This document shows positions 45,474-55,504 of a DNA stretch of 64,000 nt, one piece after another. The DNA is taken from contig CAVRGH010000010.1 in assembly GCA_963720675.1 (NCBI GenBank), positions 2,046,001-2,110,000 on the forward strand, given 5' to 3'. The notes under the pieces are model-generated. The model saw nothing but the letters and a program-made list of their open reading frames with translations. It was not told where the DNA came from and searched no databases. Each line of letters starts with the position of its first letter. Within the stretch, counting starts at the first letter, position 1. A program made the translations under genes and the position numbers. The stretch comes from JALHSW01 sp963720675. GTDB taxonomy: Bacteria; Actinomycetota; Acidimicrobiia; IMCC26256; PALSA-555.

Positions 45474-46412
45474 TCAGCCGCACGACAATCGGCGCCAGAG
45501 CGCGAGATAGCCGTCGTGCTCCAGGCCGGGCTGCACGTAGCCGGAGCGCACGAGCTCGGCGTGGAGCGCGGGCAGGTTGCGCATCGGGATGCCGGAGTCG
45601 ACATGGTGCGCGAGGTGCCAACCGGTGTTGTAGGGCACGAACACGAGCCGGGCGAGCCACGATTGGTGCACGGAATGCGTGGTCAGTCGCCGGTCGTCGG
45701 AGCGGGTCATGCCGCCGTGCTCGGCGATCGAGCGGAGACGGTTGAGCACTCGCCACACGGTGAGGTGCGGGAGCAGCCACAGCAGCGGGTAGAGATACCA
45801 CCGGCCGATCGCCGCGAAGAGGCCGAAGATGACGATCTGGGTGACCACGATCCGCCACGCCTCTTCGCAGACCGCCGCGCTCGGTGCATGCAGGCCGCGG
45901 ACGAGTCCGCGCATGATGCGGACTCCGGTGATGCCGAGTGCATCGCGGGTCAGCTTCCGGCGCATCGAGGCACGCGGGATGGGATAGCCGCGGTACAGCG
46001 GGATGTCGGGCTCGTTGGGACCGAACTCGTCGCGATGGTGGTTCATGTGCCCCCGCCGGTACAGATCGATCGGGAGGAACACGGGATACGCGAGGAGCCA
46101 GCGCCCGACGACGTCGTTGACCCGGCGGTTCGCGAACAGCAGGCGGTGCGCCGCCTCGTGGCTGAGGATCGCGAGCAGCACGTTGCTGCGCCCCATGAGG
46201 AGGAAGGCCAGCACCCATGCGAGCGGATGGTCGATCCAGACCGCGAGCGCGAGCACGCCGATCGTCTGCAGCCACGCCGAGAGCACGCTGCACGCGTTGC
46301 GCACCGACGGGATTCGCCGGAGCTGGTCGCGCAGCTCCCGGGTCGGACGGCCGTCGGGCGCGATCGCGGAGCGCGGATCGGGGTCGGCGAGCACCTCGGG
46401 CGCAGGGAGCAT
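45474..46412 (-). CDS. fatty acid desaturase
   Basis: A 312-residue membrane protein. Histidine boxes are SHEAAH, GHMNHHRDE and WHLAHHVD, the di-iron ligands of the acyl desaturase family. ATG 46412 precedes the first helix region. It introduces a double bond into an acyl chain (or hydroxylates a carotenoid-type substrate). It is divergent from the PaaX-like regulator. Confidence 0.85.
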   Translation of the reverse strand: MLPAPEVLADPDPRSAIAPDGRPTRELRDQLRRIPSVRNACSVLSAWLQTIGVLALAVWIDHPLAWVLAFLLMGRSNVLLAILSHEAAHRLLFANRRVNDVVGRWLLAYPVFLPIDLYRRGHMNHHRDEFGPNEPDIPLYRGYPIPRASMRRKLTRDALGITGVRIMRGLVRGLHAPSAAVCEEAWRIVVTQIVIFGLFAAIGRWYLYPLLWLLPHLTVWRVLNRLRSIAEHGGMTRSDDRRLTTHSVHQSWLARLVFVPYNTGWHLAHHVDSGIPMRNLPALHAELVRSGYVQPGLEHDGYLALWRRLSCG

Positions 46413-46449
46413 CGTGGCCACGAACACAGTGTTACAGTCATTACACCGT
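46413..46449. promoter_or_regulatory. shared desaturase/paaX-like control region
   Basis: The 37 bp between the divergent starts contain GTTACAGTCATTACAC (46431-46446), a pair of TTACA half-sites in tandem. They also hold TACAGT (46433-46438), a -10-like hexamer about 12 bp from ATG 46450, which would give an almost leaderless transcript. Confidence 0.45.
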
Positions 46450-47283
46450 ATGCGCCAACAGCGTAACACCGCCGCCGCCGGAGATGCTGCGCGTCAGGTG
46501 ACCACCGTTCCCGCGCTGCTCGAGCGGCCACTCTCGGCCCGATCGGTGATGGCGAGCCTGCTGCTCGGCATGCATCCCCCGCGCGCTCGCGGCTCGCTGC
46601 TCGTGCGCTGGTGCGGGCTCTTCGGTGTCGCTGCGGGCACGGCGCGGGTGGCGCTGCACCGCATGACGGCGCGCGGCGAGCTACGCGCGCACGAAGGCGT
46701 CTACGAGCTCGCCGGGCGCTTGCGTGACCGCCAACGCGAGCAGGATCGCAGCATCCGCCCGGAGGTTCGTGAATGGGCCGGCGACTGGGCGATGGCGATC
46801 GTCACGAGCGAGTCGCGTGCAGCGAGCGAGCGGCAGGCCCTGCGACGGGCGATGACGGCGCGCCGGTTCGTGGAGCTGCGGGCAGGCGTGTGGACCCGGC
46901 CCGACAACCTCACGGACGACGCGCTGGTCGGGAGTCGCGCCGTGGATCGACGTTGCGCTCGGTGGCGCGGCCGGCCCGACGAGGACGACGAGCGCCTCGC
47001 GGCCAAGCTCTTCGCGCCGGACCTCTGGTCCCGGCGGGCGCGCCAGCTCCTCGATCGCGTCGTGGTGTCGACGCGGCGCCTCGAGGAGGGCGAGGAAGGG
47101 CTCGTCGCGGAAGCGTTCCTGGTGGGCGCGGCCACGCTCCGCCACGTACGAGCCGACCCGCTCCTGCCTCCGGTGCTCCTCCCCGACCGGTGGCCCGGTG
47201 ACGAGCTGCGCGCCGCGTACGTCGAGTACCGCGAGGCGTTCCAGGTCGCGGCGCGTACGTGGTTCTCCGCCACGGAAGGTTGA
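46450..47283 (+). CDS. PaaX-like transcriptional regulator
   Basis: A 277-residue protein. The N-terminal helix-turn-helix region is SARSVMASLLLGMHPPRARG and VAAGTARVALHRMTARGEL. The middle and C-terminal parts (WAMAIVTSESRA, LRAAYVEYREAFQVA) follow the PaaX layout. Family members repress catabolic operons and respond to an acyl-CoA ligand. Divergent from the desaturase, it likely controls it. Confidence 0.8.
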   Translation: MRQQRNTAAAGDAARQVTTVPALLERPLSARSVMASLLLGMHPPRARGSLLVRWCGLFGVAAGTARVALHRMTARGELRAHEGVYELAGRLRDRQREQDRSIRPEVREWAGDWAMAIVTSESRAASERQALRRAMTARRFVELRAGVWTRPDNLTDDALVGSRAVDRRCARWRGRPDEDDERLAAKLFAPDLWSRRARQLLDRVVVSTRRLEEGEEGLVAEAFLVGAATLRHVRADPLLPPVLLPDRWPGDELRAAYVEYREAFQVAARTWFSATEG

Positions 47284-47582
47284 GCGGCAGCCCTACCCCG
47301 ATGCCGAGAAGAACGCGGGCTGGAACCGAGTCGGGTGTGCACACACGGCTACGAGACCCATGGCGCCAGGTGGAGGACTCGCCAGATCGTGGGCGGGCAC
47401 GAACTCGGCCCACATCCCCGCGTCCACGGTCGGGGTCGCCGGACGGCGTGGCCTGACCCGCTCCTTGAGCCGCTCGTACATCTCGGGTGCCAGGACCTCA
47501 CGACCGAACGCGGCCGTGGACCGACGGAGCCCGGCTCTCCAGCATCGCCGAACCGATCGAGAGACTGTGAGTGTCCGCCGCA

Positions 47583-47616
47583 ACTGGCACGTTGGTGGCA
47601 CGAAACGGACATCGCC
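47583..47616 (+). repeat. codon-conserved direct repeat, copy 1 (copy 2 at 50713-50746)
   Basis: The two copies match at 31 of 34 positions. In the frame that starts at GTG 47571 or 50701 the translations are V[ST][AT]ATGTLVARNG[HQ]R, and two of the differences are synonymous (TTG/CTT, GCA/GCT). Each copy begins with TGA GTG. This suggests remnants of one gene. Confidence 0.6.
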
Positions 47617-47690
47617 CAAGGCGCCTACCGCCGAGAAATAGGCTCGCCGCGAAGCCAAGACGGGCTCGGCACGAACAGAGAGCGACGCCG

Positions 47691-48305
47691 GTGGATGAAC
47701 GAGCGAAGCAGGTGTTCCGGATCTCGGACGCGAGCGTCCGATTCGGACGACAGATCGTGCTCCACGACATCTCGTTCGCCGGGGCACCTGGTGGCCTCAC
47801 CTGCATCCGCGGCACGAACGGTGCCGGGAAGACGACCCTGCTGCGACTGGTCGCCGGCATCCTGCGACCTTCGTCGGGAACGCGGACCGGACCTCGAACC
47901 GGCGCCTACGTCCCGGCAGCGTTGACCCCGCCCGCGTTGTCCGTGTCGGCGCTGGCTCACCGGCGTTCGACCAGACCGGCGGTCGGATCCGTTCGACGTG
48001 CTGGAGCGCCTGGGCTTCGTCGGTGACCTCACGGCATCATGCCGAACCTTGTCGTTCGGGAACTTGCGGAAGCTGCTGCTTGCTGACGCGCTCACCGCCG
48101 CGGGCGATTTGGTCGTGATCGACGAAGCGCGAGACGCGCTCGACGAGACGGGTATGCGAGGGATGACCGACCTCATCGAGGAGCGCCGTGGACATGGCGC
48201 GACGGTCGTCGTCGCCATCCAGGACAGCCAGGTGGTGCACAGGGCGGACACGGTCGTGCGCGTCGCGGAGGGCACGTTGCAAACGGTCGGACGCCGGACA
48301 GATGA
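47691..48305 (+). CDS. ABC transporter ATP-binding protein, one frameshift
   Basis: ISDASVRFGRQIVLHDISF leads to a Walker A GTNGAGKTTLLRL. Near 47955-47980 the frame slips, then VLERLGFVGDLTASCRTL continues. The signature is SFGNLRKLLLADAL, and Walker B is DLVVIDEARDALDE. The signature variant (LSFGNLRK) fits the ABC-2 exporter family. GTG 47691. The next gene is a matching permease. Confidence 0.75.
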
Positions 48306-49063
48306 CCGGGGGCACGAGCAGTCGGACTCCACCGCCGAGACGACGAGCGTCACCTTGCGCGGTCCGATGCGGGCACGACGCGTGGTCATGGACGCTGCGC
48401 GCACGTCACGGCTTCTTCCCGACGGCAGACGGCGGATGATCTTCACGCTGCAACTGGTGGGGCGCTCCGCTACGGTGGCTCGCGCCAGCGATCCTCTATG
48501 TCGTGTGGGCGACCATCGTGCTCGCGAACCCGGATCGCCGCTGTCGAACATCGCAAACCTGTTCATGGCGAACGCGATCGTCATGTGCTGGTTCACGATC
48601 GTCGCCGGCAACGTCGATGACGGGCCGCACCATGATCTCGTCGTTGCAGTGCATGGTTCGCAGGGCCGGTTGCACGCCCTCCGGGCAGCGAGCGCCGTCT
48701 CGGTGGCGGTCAGGACATTCGCGTTCGCGGTTGCGGTCATGGGTCGGAGTGACCGGAGATGCGTATGCCCGCGACGGCGACCTCGGGTCATCGGCACCGG
48801 GTTCGCGGTGCTCCTGACGGGGGACTGACGGGGTGACACGGCACGTTCCTGCACCGCCCGGTAGTCGGCATGTCGGGTAGGCGCTCGCACTGGCGCTGGC
48901 CGCGTTCCTCGACGTGAGCATCCTCCCACCGGTCGAAGACGTGCTGCGCGACCTCGACCACGGAGCCACGGACTCGGCGTTTCGCTTCCTGGTCGTGGTC
49001 GCACTGCTGACTCCCGCCGCCGTGTTCCTCGCGGCAATGATCGCGAACCGCCGACGGTATTAG
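48302..49063 (+). pseudogene. ABC-2-type permease, frame broken in several places
   Basis: Hydrophobic pieces in changing frames: WLAPAILYVVWATIVLANPG, IANLFMANAIVMCWFTIVAG, ALALAAFLDVSILPPVE and FLVVVALLTPAAVFLAAMIA, ending at TAG 49061. At least three one-base shifts are needed. It is the partner of the ATPase before it. It may be decayed or may reflect read errors. Confidence 0.55.
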
Positions 49064-49089
49064 TCGACGAACTGGCGACTCGACGACGG

Positions 49090-49110
49090 TACGAAGTGCA
49101 CCTCATGAGC
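49090..49110 (+). repeat. 21-bp direct repeat, copy 1 (copy 2 at 50662-50682)
   Basis: Identical 21 bp, running from TACGAAGTGC to CTCATGAGC. Copy 2 is the 3' end of the glycosyltransferase-like gene (reads TKCTS then stop); copy 1 reads the same but has only a 14-codon tail before it, as if left from a lost paralogue. The pair brackets that gene. Confidence 0.7.
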
Positions 49111-49173
49111 GACCTCGTCGCAGGGAGAGCGACAGGATGACGCGTCGGGACGGCGGAAGGGGATCGCGAAATC

Positions 49174-50680
49174 ATGGTGAGTCCGAGACCGGCAACAGCA
49201 GACGGTGCAACAGGCGCCGCGGCGGATTCATCGCGGGCACAGCACCGGCGTGTTGTTGACAATCGGAGCAGTGCTCGTCGTTCACGGGACAAACGTCGGC
49301 ACCCGGCTCCTCTACGACGACTACTTCTGGCTCAACATCTCGAACCACAGCGGCTGGTTCGGGAACCTCGTCACGCCCGGCGGTGGCATCTACCGACCGG
49401 TGCTGGGGTTGTGGTTCACCGGAATGCGCACGGTGTTCGGGGAATCACCACTTCCGTACCATCTCGTGGCCCTGGCCTTCATGGCATTTGCAGCACTTGC
49501 GGTGCGATGGCTCGCCCTCGAACTCGGCCTCGGGAACGTTCCGGCCACGATCGCTGGGGTTGTCTACGGGACGCATGCGGCGCTCACGCTCACGACATTC
49601 TGGGCGTCAGCTGCGTCCAGCCCGCTCGCGGCAGCCTTGGCAGCATCGAGCGTCGCGCTTCTCTGCCGGCCAACGGCGAGGCGTTGCCTCGCTGCAACAC
49701 TTCTCTTGGTGCTCGCGATCGCGTCGAGAGACGCTGCCGTGGTCACTCCCGCCATCGCCACGATCCTCCTCGCCTCACGTTGCCCCGGTTGGAAAGGGCT
49801 GGCCGCTTCGCTACGAACAACGGCCGGACTCTGGGCGGTCTCGGGGGGCTACTTCGTCCTTCAGGCTCTCAATGGTGCCTTCAGCGGTCCCAAGACGGCC
49901 CCGTACGCGACGAACTACTTCGGCCGCCACGTCATCGACAATGCCCTTCTCCTGATGAACCACGCAGCGCGCTTCGGCATCCCACCTCGGGGAGGGTTTG
50001 AGGTAGCTGCGCTGCAAGTTTGGATCGTTGCCTTTTGGTTGCTGCTGCTCGGCTTCTCGGTGTGGGCCGCTCGTCGAGGATCTCTCTTACCTCTCGCAGG
50101 AATCGCTTGCTTCTGTGTCTCGCTCGTGCCGTACATCGGGTTCACCAACCACTCCATGCAGCGCTACTACTTGGAGATCGCGCTCATCGGACTCGCACTC
50201 ACGATGGGAAGCCTTGCCGCACTTGCCAGGCCACGTGCGGTCGCGGTACTCGTGGTTTCGTTCGTGCTGGTACAGATCGGCGCCGTTCAGCTGTTCCAAG
50301 AGCGCGACGGTTTGGAACACGGTGATCGAGCGAACCGATTCCCTCGAAGACTTGAGCATGCGAACACCAACGACAAACGGCGAGCTGGTCATTGAGACAC
50401 CCTGCGGAAAAGACAAGGAATGGTCGAGGAACGGTGATCTGTTTCGCGTGCTGCGCGACGATCCAGGCCTTCGCGTGCGATTCAAGATCGTGAAGCCAAC
50501 GGTGAGTTCGACCCCGGCGAACTGCTAGAGCGGTGGGCCAGCGTGGATGGAATCGGCCCTGTGTTGGTGCGCGAGGGGACTTGCACCCACGACTTGTGCG
50601 TTGCGAACGCATTCAGCTCAAACCCTGAGCTGCACGTTCGCGCGAACACGCAGGTCAACGTTACGAAGTGCACCTCATGA
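49174..50680 (+). CDS. polytopic glycosyltransferase-like membrane protein, three frameshifts
   Basis: About 10 hydrophobic helices with an acidic start: GTRLLYDDYFWLNISNHSG, PGGGIYRPVLGLWF, then HAALTLTTFWASAASSP. The layout fits dolichol-phosphate-mannose type (GT-C) or related integral membrane glycosyltransferases (the DDYFW acidic pair in the first loop). One-base slips near 49247, 50310 and 50490 are needed. The end is an extracytoplasmic tail that finishes VNVTKCTS. GC content looks lower than the flanks. Confidence 0.6.
50575..50636 (-). other. degenerate tRNA-Ala(CGC)-like sequence
   Basis: The minus strand reads a D-stem GCTC/GAGC, the anticodon loop TTCGCAA (CGC) on a weak stem, and a T-arm GTGGGTGCAAGTCCC. 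Over 35 bp (50578-50612) it matches the true tRNA-Ala at 31 positions. The acceptor stem does not pair well, and the same bases are coding on the plus strand (TCTHDLCVANAFSS), so it is a relic or attachment-site copy, not a working tRNA. Confidence 0.5.
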
Positions 50681-50683
50681 GCA

Positions 50684-51017
50684 ACCGCGAGTGACGATGA
50701 GTGACCACTGCTACTGGCACGCTTGTGGCACGAAACGGACAGCGCCTCGTCGTCGTGCTCGCCGTCGGCGGCGGTGTGCGCCTGACCCGTCGGCGGCGCT
50801 CGGGCCCGAAGCGATGGGGTCGGGCGGGACGAGCGGGGTCAGCCCGCGAAGCGTGGCGTGAGGACGACGGGCACGACCACGGATCTCGTCGGGTAGTCGA
50901 AGGCCGTTGCCGTTCACGGTCCCAGGAACTGGGACGAGGTCCGTCGCGCTGCCACTCTCGCTCGCCACGACCTTCGCGCTGAGCCCGCCGCTCGAGGCGA
51001 CCTCCGTGCAGGAGTTT
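50684..51017. other. gap with repeat copy 2 and no convincing gene
   Basis: Contains the second codon-conserved repeat (50713-50746) in a 93-codon frame from GTG 50701, whose downstream part is basic and low in complexity. I see no recognisable protein domain on either strand. Confidence 0.4.
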
Positions 51018-51031
51018 TGAGTTTAGACTCA
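51018..51031. promoter_or_regulatory. TGAGT-ttag-ACTCA palindrome upstream of P450
   Basis: Perfect 5-bp arms with a 4-bp spacer, 64 bp before the P450 start at 51095, in an AT-richer patch. Typical size for a TetR-family operator, and a TetR gene lies convergent just after the P450. Confidence 0.5.
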
Positions 51032-51094
51032 GTTTTGATCGCTCGCTAAGTATGCTCGAGCAAGGGCAAGTCCGACCACCCAGCGGAGTGCCGC

Positions 51095-52342
51095 ATGGCT
51101 GCAGCAACCGGACCGACCGCCGATTTCCGAACCGATCGGCTGTTCACCGACTCGACGAACTTCACCGATATGGCGAGGTGGCACCGTGCGGCTGCGGACC
51201 TGCGCCGGGCCGGGCCGGTGCACCACTTCTCCGACCACGCGTTCGGTGAGTTCTGGGCCGTCACACAACACGATGCCTTGCTCGAGGTGAGCCGACAGCC
51301 GGGGGTCTTCCAGAACACCGAGGATGCGGCCTTCGTGGGGGGCGGCGGCTACACGGAAATGCAGAAAGACTTCCCGTTCGAGGTGAAGACGCTGCTGAGC
51401 ATGGACGGCGAGGAACACACCAAGTACCGCAAGGTGGTCGTCGACTGGTTCAAGCCATCGGCGCTCCGCAGCCTGCAGGTTGCCGTCGACGATCTCGTCG
51501 CAGAATCCTTGAACGACCTCCGCGAACGCGGCGGCGAGCTCGACTTCGCTATGGACATCGCGGTGCCGCTCCCGCTCAGGGTGATCATGGAGATGCTCGG
51601 GGTGCCACGACCCGACGAGCCGCTGATGCTCAAGCTCACCCAGGGGATGTTCAGCGCGGGGGACCCCGAGTTGGGGTCGGGCAACGCCTTCGAGGCGATG
51701 GGCGAGATGGTGGCCTACTTCGTCGAGCTCGTCGCCGACCGTCAGGCAAATCCCACCGAGGATCTCACGTCCGCCATCGCCAACGCGACGACAAACGGTG
51801 AGCCGATCGAGATGATCGCCATGATGGGGTTGTTCGCCGTGCTCGCGTCAGCAGGCCATGACACCACGTCGTTCGCCATGTCCGGCGGCGTCGCAGAGCT
51901 CGCATGCCGCCCCGAGGAGTTCCGGCGCCTGCGCGAAGATCCGCGCCTCTCCGAGAACGGCGCCCACGAGGTGGTTCGGATCACGAGTCCGGTTCGGCAC
52001 TTCACCCGTCTGACCCAGCGCGCCACCAAGGTCGCCGGGCACCAGTTCGAGCAGGGTGACCGCATCCTGCTCTCCTATCCCAGCGCGAATCGGGATGAGA
52101 GAGTGTTCGTCGATCCCGATCGACTCGATGTGGGGAGAGCCAACGCCACCCACCAGGTCGGTTGGGGTCACGGACCGCACTACTGCCTCGGTGCTCGACT
52201 CGCCCAGATGGAGATCACGTCGCTGCTCGCGGGCCTCGCCCGCGAAGTCGAGTCGATCGAGCCGGCCGGAGATCCTGCATGGACTGCCGGACACTTCGTC
52301 AGCGGGGTCAAGCACCTACCGGTCCGCTGTCAGCTGGCCTGA
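51095..52342 (+). CDS. cytochrome P450
   Basis: A 415-residue class I P450. The I-helix is ASAGHDTTSFAMSGG, the K-helix ExxR is AHEVVRITSPV, and the haem loop is WGHGPHYCLGARLAQME with Trp in place of the usual Phe at the first position. It would hydroxylate a hydrophobic substrate with electrons from a ferredoxin; no redox partner is adjacent. ATG 51095. Confidence 0.9.
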   Translation: MAAATGPTADFRTDRLFTDSTNFTDMARWHRAAADLRRAGPVHHFSDHAFGEFWAVTQHDALLEVSRQPGVFQNTEDAAFVGGGGYTEMQKDFPFEVKTLLSMDGEEHTKYRKVVVDWFKPSALRSLQVAVDDLVAESLNDLRERGGELDFAMDIAVPLPLRVIMEMLGVPRPDEPLMLKLTQGMFSAGDPELGSGNAFEAMGEMVAYFVELVADRQANPTEDLTSAIANATTNGEPIEMIAMMGLFAVLASAGHDTTSFAMSGGVAELACRPEEFRRLREDPRLSENGAHEVVRITSPVRHFTRLTQRATKVAGHQFEQGDRILLSYPSANRDERVFVDPDRLDVGRANATHQVGWGHGPHYCLGARLAQMEITSLLAGLAREVESIEPAGDPAWTAGHFVSGVKHLPVRCQLA

Positions 52343-52347
52343 TCGGC

Positions 52348-52971
52348 TCACTGCCAGTCGAGATGCAACAGCGACCGCGTGAGCTCGCGCATGACGTCGG
52401 CGAAGGCTTCGACGAGCTCGGGCGACCGGGGATCGTACGACCGCCCACCCGCGAGGCTGGGCGGCCCGACGAAGTAGAAGCAGACGGCCCCCACGATGAT
52501 GTTGGCCACCATCAGCGGGTCGACGGCCTGATCCTCCGACTGCGACGCGAACACCTCCATGATTCCGGCCGTGCTGGAGGCGGCCTTCGCTTCGATGATT
52601 TCGCGCGCATCGCCACCCGGGGAGGCGGTCTCGCGCAGCAGCAGCCGCGGTGCATTCGGGTGCTCGGCCGCGTAGCTCACGATGGCCTCGACCGCGGATT
52701 CCAGCCGCGCGTCGACGGCATCGGACCCGGCAAGCATCTCGTTCAGCTGCACCATGAGTGGGCTGAAGATCCGATCGAGGGTTGCTTCGTACAGGGCCTG
52801 CTTCGACGGGAAGTGGTAGAGGATCGCCGTGCCCTGGATGCCGGCCCGCTCGCCGATCGCGTCCAAGGAAGCACCCTCGTAGCCGAGCGCCGAGAACAGC
52901 TCCTCGGCCGCGTCGAGGATCGCCTTCCGGGTCCGCTCCGATTTGGTCGTGCCGCTCGAATCCCCGCTCAT
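52348..52971 (-). CDS. TetR/AcrR family regulator
   Basis: A 207-residue protein. AILDAAEELFSALGYEGASLDAIGERAGIQGTAILYHFPSK-type helix-turn-helix is clear (positions 18-58 or so). The ligand domain is not informative. It ends 6 bp after the P450 stop in convergent orientation and likely controls it. Confidence 0.86.
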   Translation of the reverse strand: MSGDSSGTTKSERTRKAILDAAEELFSALGYEGASLDAIGERAGIQGTAILYHFPSKQALYEATLDRIFSPLMVQLNEMLAGSDAVDARLESAVEAIVSYAAEHPNAPRLLLRETASPGGDAREIIEAKAASSTAGIMEVFASQSEDQAVDPLMVANIIVGAVCFYFVGPPSLAGGRSYDPRSPELVEAFADVMRELTRSLLHLDWQ

Positions 52972-53411
52972 AGACGACCGTGAGGCTCCGCCACGGTCGC
53001 CGTGGCGCTGCCGAGGGCCTCGTCGCGACGACAGAGGACCTCCGTCAGTCCCAAGTCGCGGCCCCTACGACCGGAGCCCCGCACGCCTCTGCTCGATGCG
53101 CACGCGCGTCGCTTCCCGCGGCGAGGCGCTGAAGCGCCTGCGCGCCCATCAACTCCATGCCCAGGTGATCCGCTTGTGCTCAAGTGCGGACATCAGAAGA
53201 CCAACGACAGGGCCTCCTTGCCGATGCCTTTGACTGTGACCCACCGGTAGGACAGTAACGGATCGTTGCTCTCGCAAACCCCGCACTCTCGCCCCGACTT
53301 CGAGGCGCACGAACCTGACTTCGCGAGACAACGAGCCTCACTCCGCATGTGAAACGCGGATCGTCCTGGGTCTAGGTGCGGGATTCGACACACTCTGACC
53401 TGCGAAGGCAG
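52972..53411. other. 440-bp gap without a gene
   Basis: No supported coding frame, RNA or terminator was seen. The second half (53160-53400) is AT-richer than the surrounding DNA, as around the P450 start. Confidence 0.4.
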
Positions 53412-53488
53412 TGGTGGAGGTGATGGGACTTGAACCCACGACTTCTACGTTGCGAACGTAGCGCTCTACCGGGCTGAGCTACACCCCC
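53412..53488 (-). tRNA. tRNA-Ala(CGC)
   Basis: Read on the minus strand. Acceptor GGGGGTG pairs with CACCTCC including the G3-U70 wobble that identifies alanine tRNAs. D-stem GCTC/GAGC, anticodon stem CTACG/CGTAG with loop TTCGCAA (anticodon CGC), T-arm GTGGG-TTCAAGT-CCCAT, discriminator A and an encoded CCA at 53414-53412. Confidence 0.93.
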
Positions 53489-53563
53489 GAAGGGCGTTCA
53501 TCGTACCGCCCCGCGTGCGGCGGAGCCGCAGTGAACGACCGCAGGCGAACCAGTGGAGCGCGA

Positions 53564-54179
53564 CTACCAGGCCGCGGTGCGGCGGAGCGCGAGCACGTTC
53601 GTGCCACGGGGTGCTTCGACGTGCGACGGCAGCGGCTGGCGCTGCACGCACCGCGTCGAGCGAGTGCACGTTGGTCGCACCGAGCGGCTGCATGCCGATG
53701 CCCGGACCCATCCCCGCCGGACGGGCGGTCTGGCCGCGGAACTGCTGGCGAGCCTTGAGCTGGAGCAGCAGGTAGACGTAGCCGCCGAGCAGCGCGTCGG
53801 CGAGGAGGTTCAGGAGCCAGAACGCCATGCTGCCGGCGAAGAACGCCATGAGGAAGGTGAGGCCGGCGGCGGCGAGCAGACCGATCAGCACGTCGCGGCG
53901 ACGGCGCTGGGTCGGGCTCATGCCGCCCGGACGCGACGCCTGGACCGGGCCGACGGGCGGGGCCGTGGTGGCCGGGCCGCCGATCGGCCCCATGAGGGGC
54001 TGGAGCGGAGGGAGACCGGCGTCCTGCTGACGCCCGTGGCCGAGGCCCGAGCGGAGCTTGCCGAGGAACTCACCGACACCGCCGGGGAAGTCGCCCGCCT
54101 CGCTGCGGGAGCGGAGGATAGGGGGCAGCAGGACGGCTGCCCAGAGGATGGCCAGAACCAGGATGACGAGAATCGCCAC
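53564..54179 (-). CDS. membrane protein of unknown function, one frameshift
   Basis: GTG 54179 begins a helix VAILVILVLAILWAAVLL, followed by a Pro/Gly-rich cytosolic stretch, a basic RRRRDVLIGLLAAAGLTFLM helix and a third helix AFWLLNLLADALLGGYVYLL. The raw frame runs on into the tRNA; a one-base slip near 53636 instead gives VEAPRGTNVLALRRTAAW and a stop at 53564, a natural ending. Confidence 0.65.
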
Positions 54180-54309
54180 GGTGGTGTGGTTCCCCTTCGG
54201 GTCGCGGAATCGGGCAGGGCGCGGGACCCCAAGGGCCCCTATCGCCGAATGAACACATGGTAACCAGATGCTGTCCCCGTAGGTCAACCCACGGACGGCA
54301 AACTCTCGG

Positions 54310-54808
<499 letters not shown>

Positions 54809-54873
54809 GGCGACCGAGTGTAGGGCCGAGTGACGGAGCACCGGCTCGGGAGGGACATGGATCCGGCGCTGGA

Positions 54874-55504
54874 TCAGCCCTCCTTGACGATCGCGTACCA
54901 GACCCGGTCGGAAACGCGGATGAGCGCGTCGGAGAGGTCGACCATGCGTCGGTAGAGGTCACCACGGACCCAGGCGACGCGCGGGTCGTCGATCTCGAGG
55001 AGCTCCGGCATCGCTCGCCGGTACACCTTCTCGATCTTGCGCTGGCTCTTCACCGCCGCATCGGCGGCCGCGGTCGCGCCATCCGCGTCGGTGTGGATCA
55101 CCGCGAACGCGTCGGCCAGGTGGTGCACACCCTCCGCCGCGAGCCGCGCCATCTCCGCGATCTCGGGACCGTCGGGCGCGTACTCCAGCACCTCCGCCTC
55201 GCGCACGACGTCCTTGGCGCGGTTCAGCACCTCGTCGAGCCCGGCCGAGAGGTGGAAGAGGTCCTCGGGGTCGAGCGGTGTCGTGAACGCCTCGCGCAGC
55301 GCGCGCCACAGCGCGCGCTTCTGGTCGTCGGCCGCGTGCTCCGCGGCGCGCACGCGATCGGCACCCGATCGCGTCGCCAGTCGCCCACGCCGCGAGCGCG
55401 TCCATGCCATCGGCGGTCACCGCAGCCTGGTCGCACAGCATCCCGATCACATCGGGCGTCTCGGGCAGGAACCAGCGCCTGTGGCGTTCGTGTCGATCCG
55501 TCAC
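54874..55504 (-). CDS. PhoU-like (DUF47) phosphate transport regulator, one frameshift
   Basis: GTG 55504 overlaps the PiT stop (GTGA). WFLPETPDVIGMLCDQ then, after a slip near 55370, KRALWRALREAFTTPLDPED and LHHLAD-like helices (VHHLADAFAVIH) follow the DUF47/PhoU family that partners Pit transporters. About 209 residues. Confidence 0.82.

Noticed and set aside
50575..50636. A functional second tRNA-Ala
   Set aside because: The acceptor stem pairs at only about four of seven positions, and the same bases are coding on the plus strand.
47284..53488. Transposon or prophage
   Set aside because: No transposase, integrase or phage structural gene can be read in any frame.
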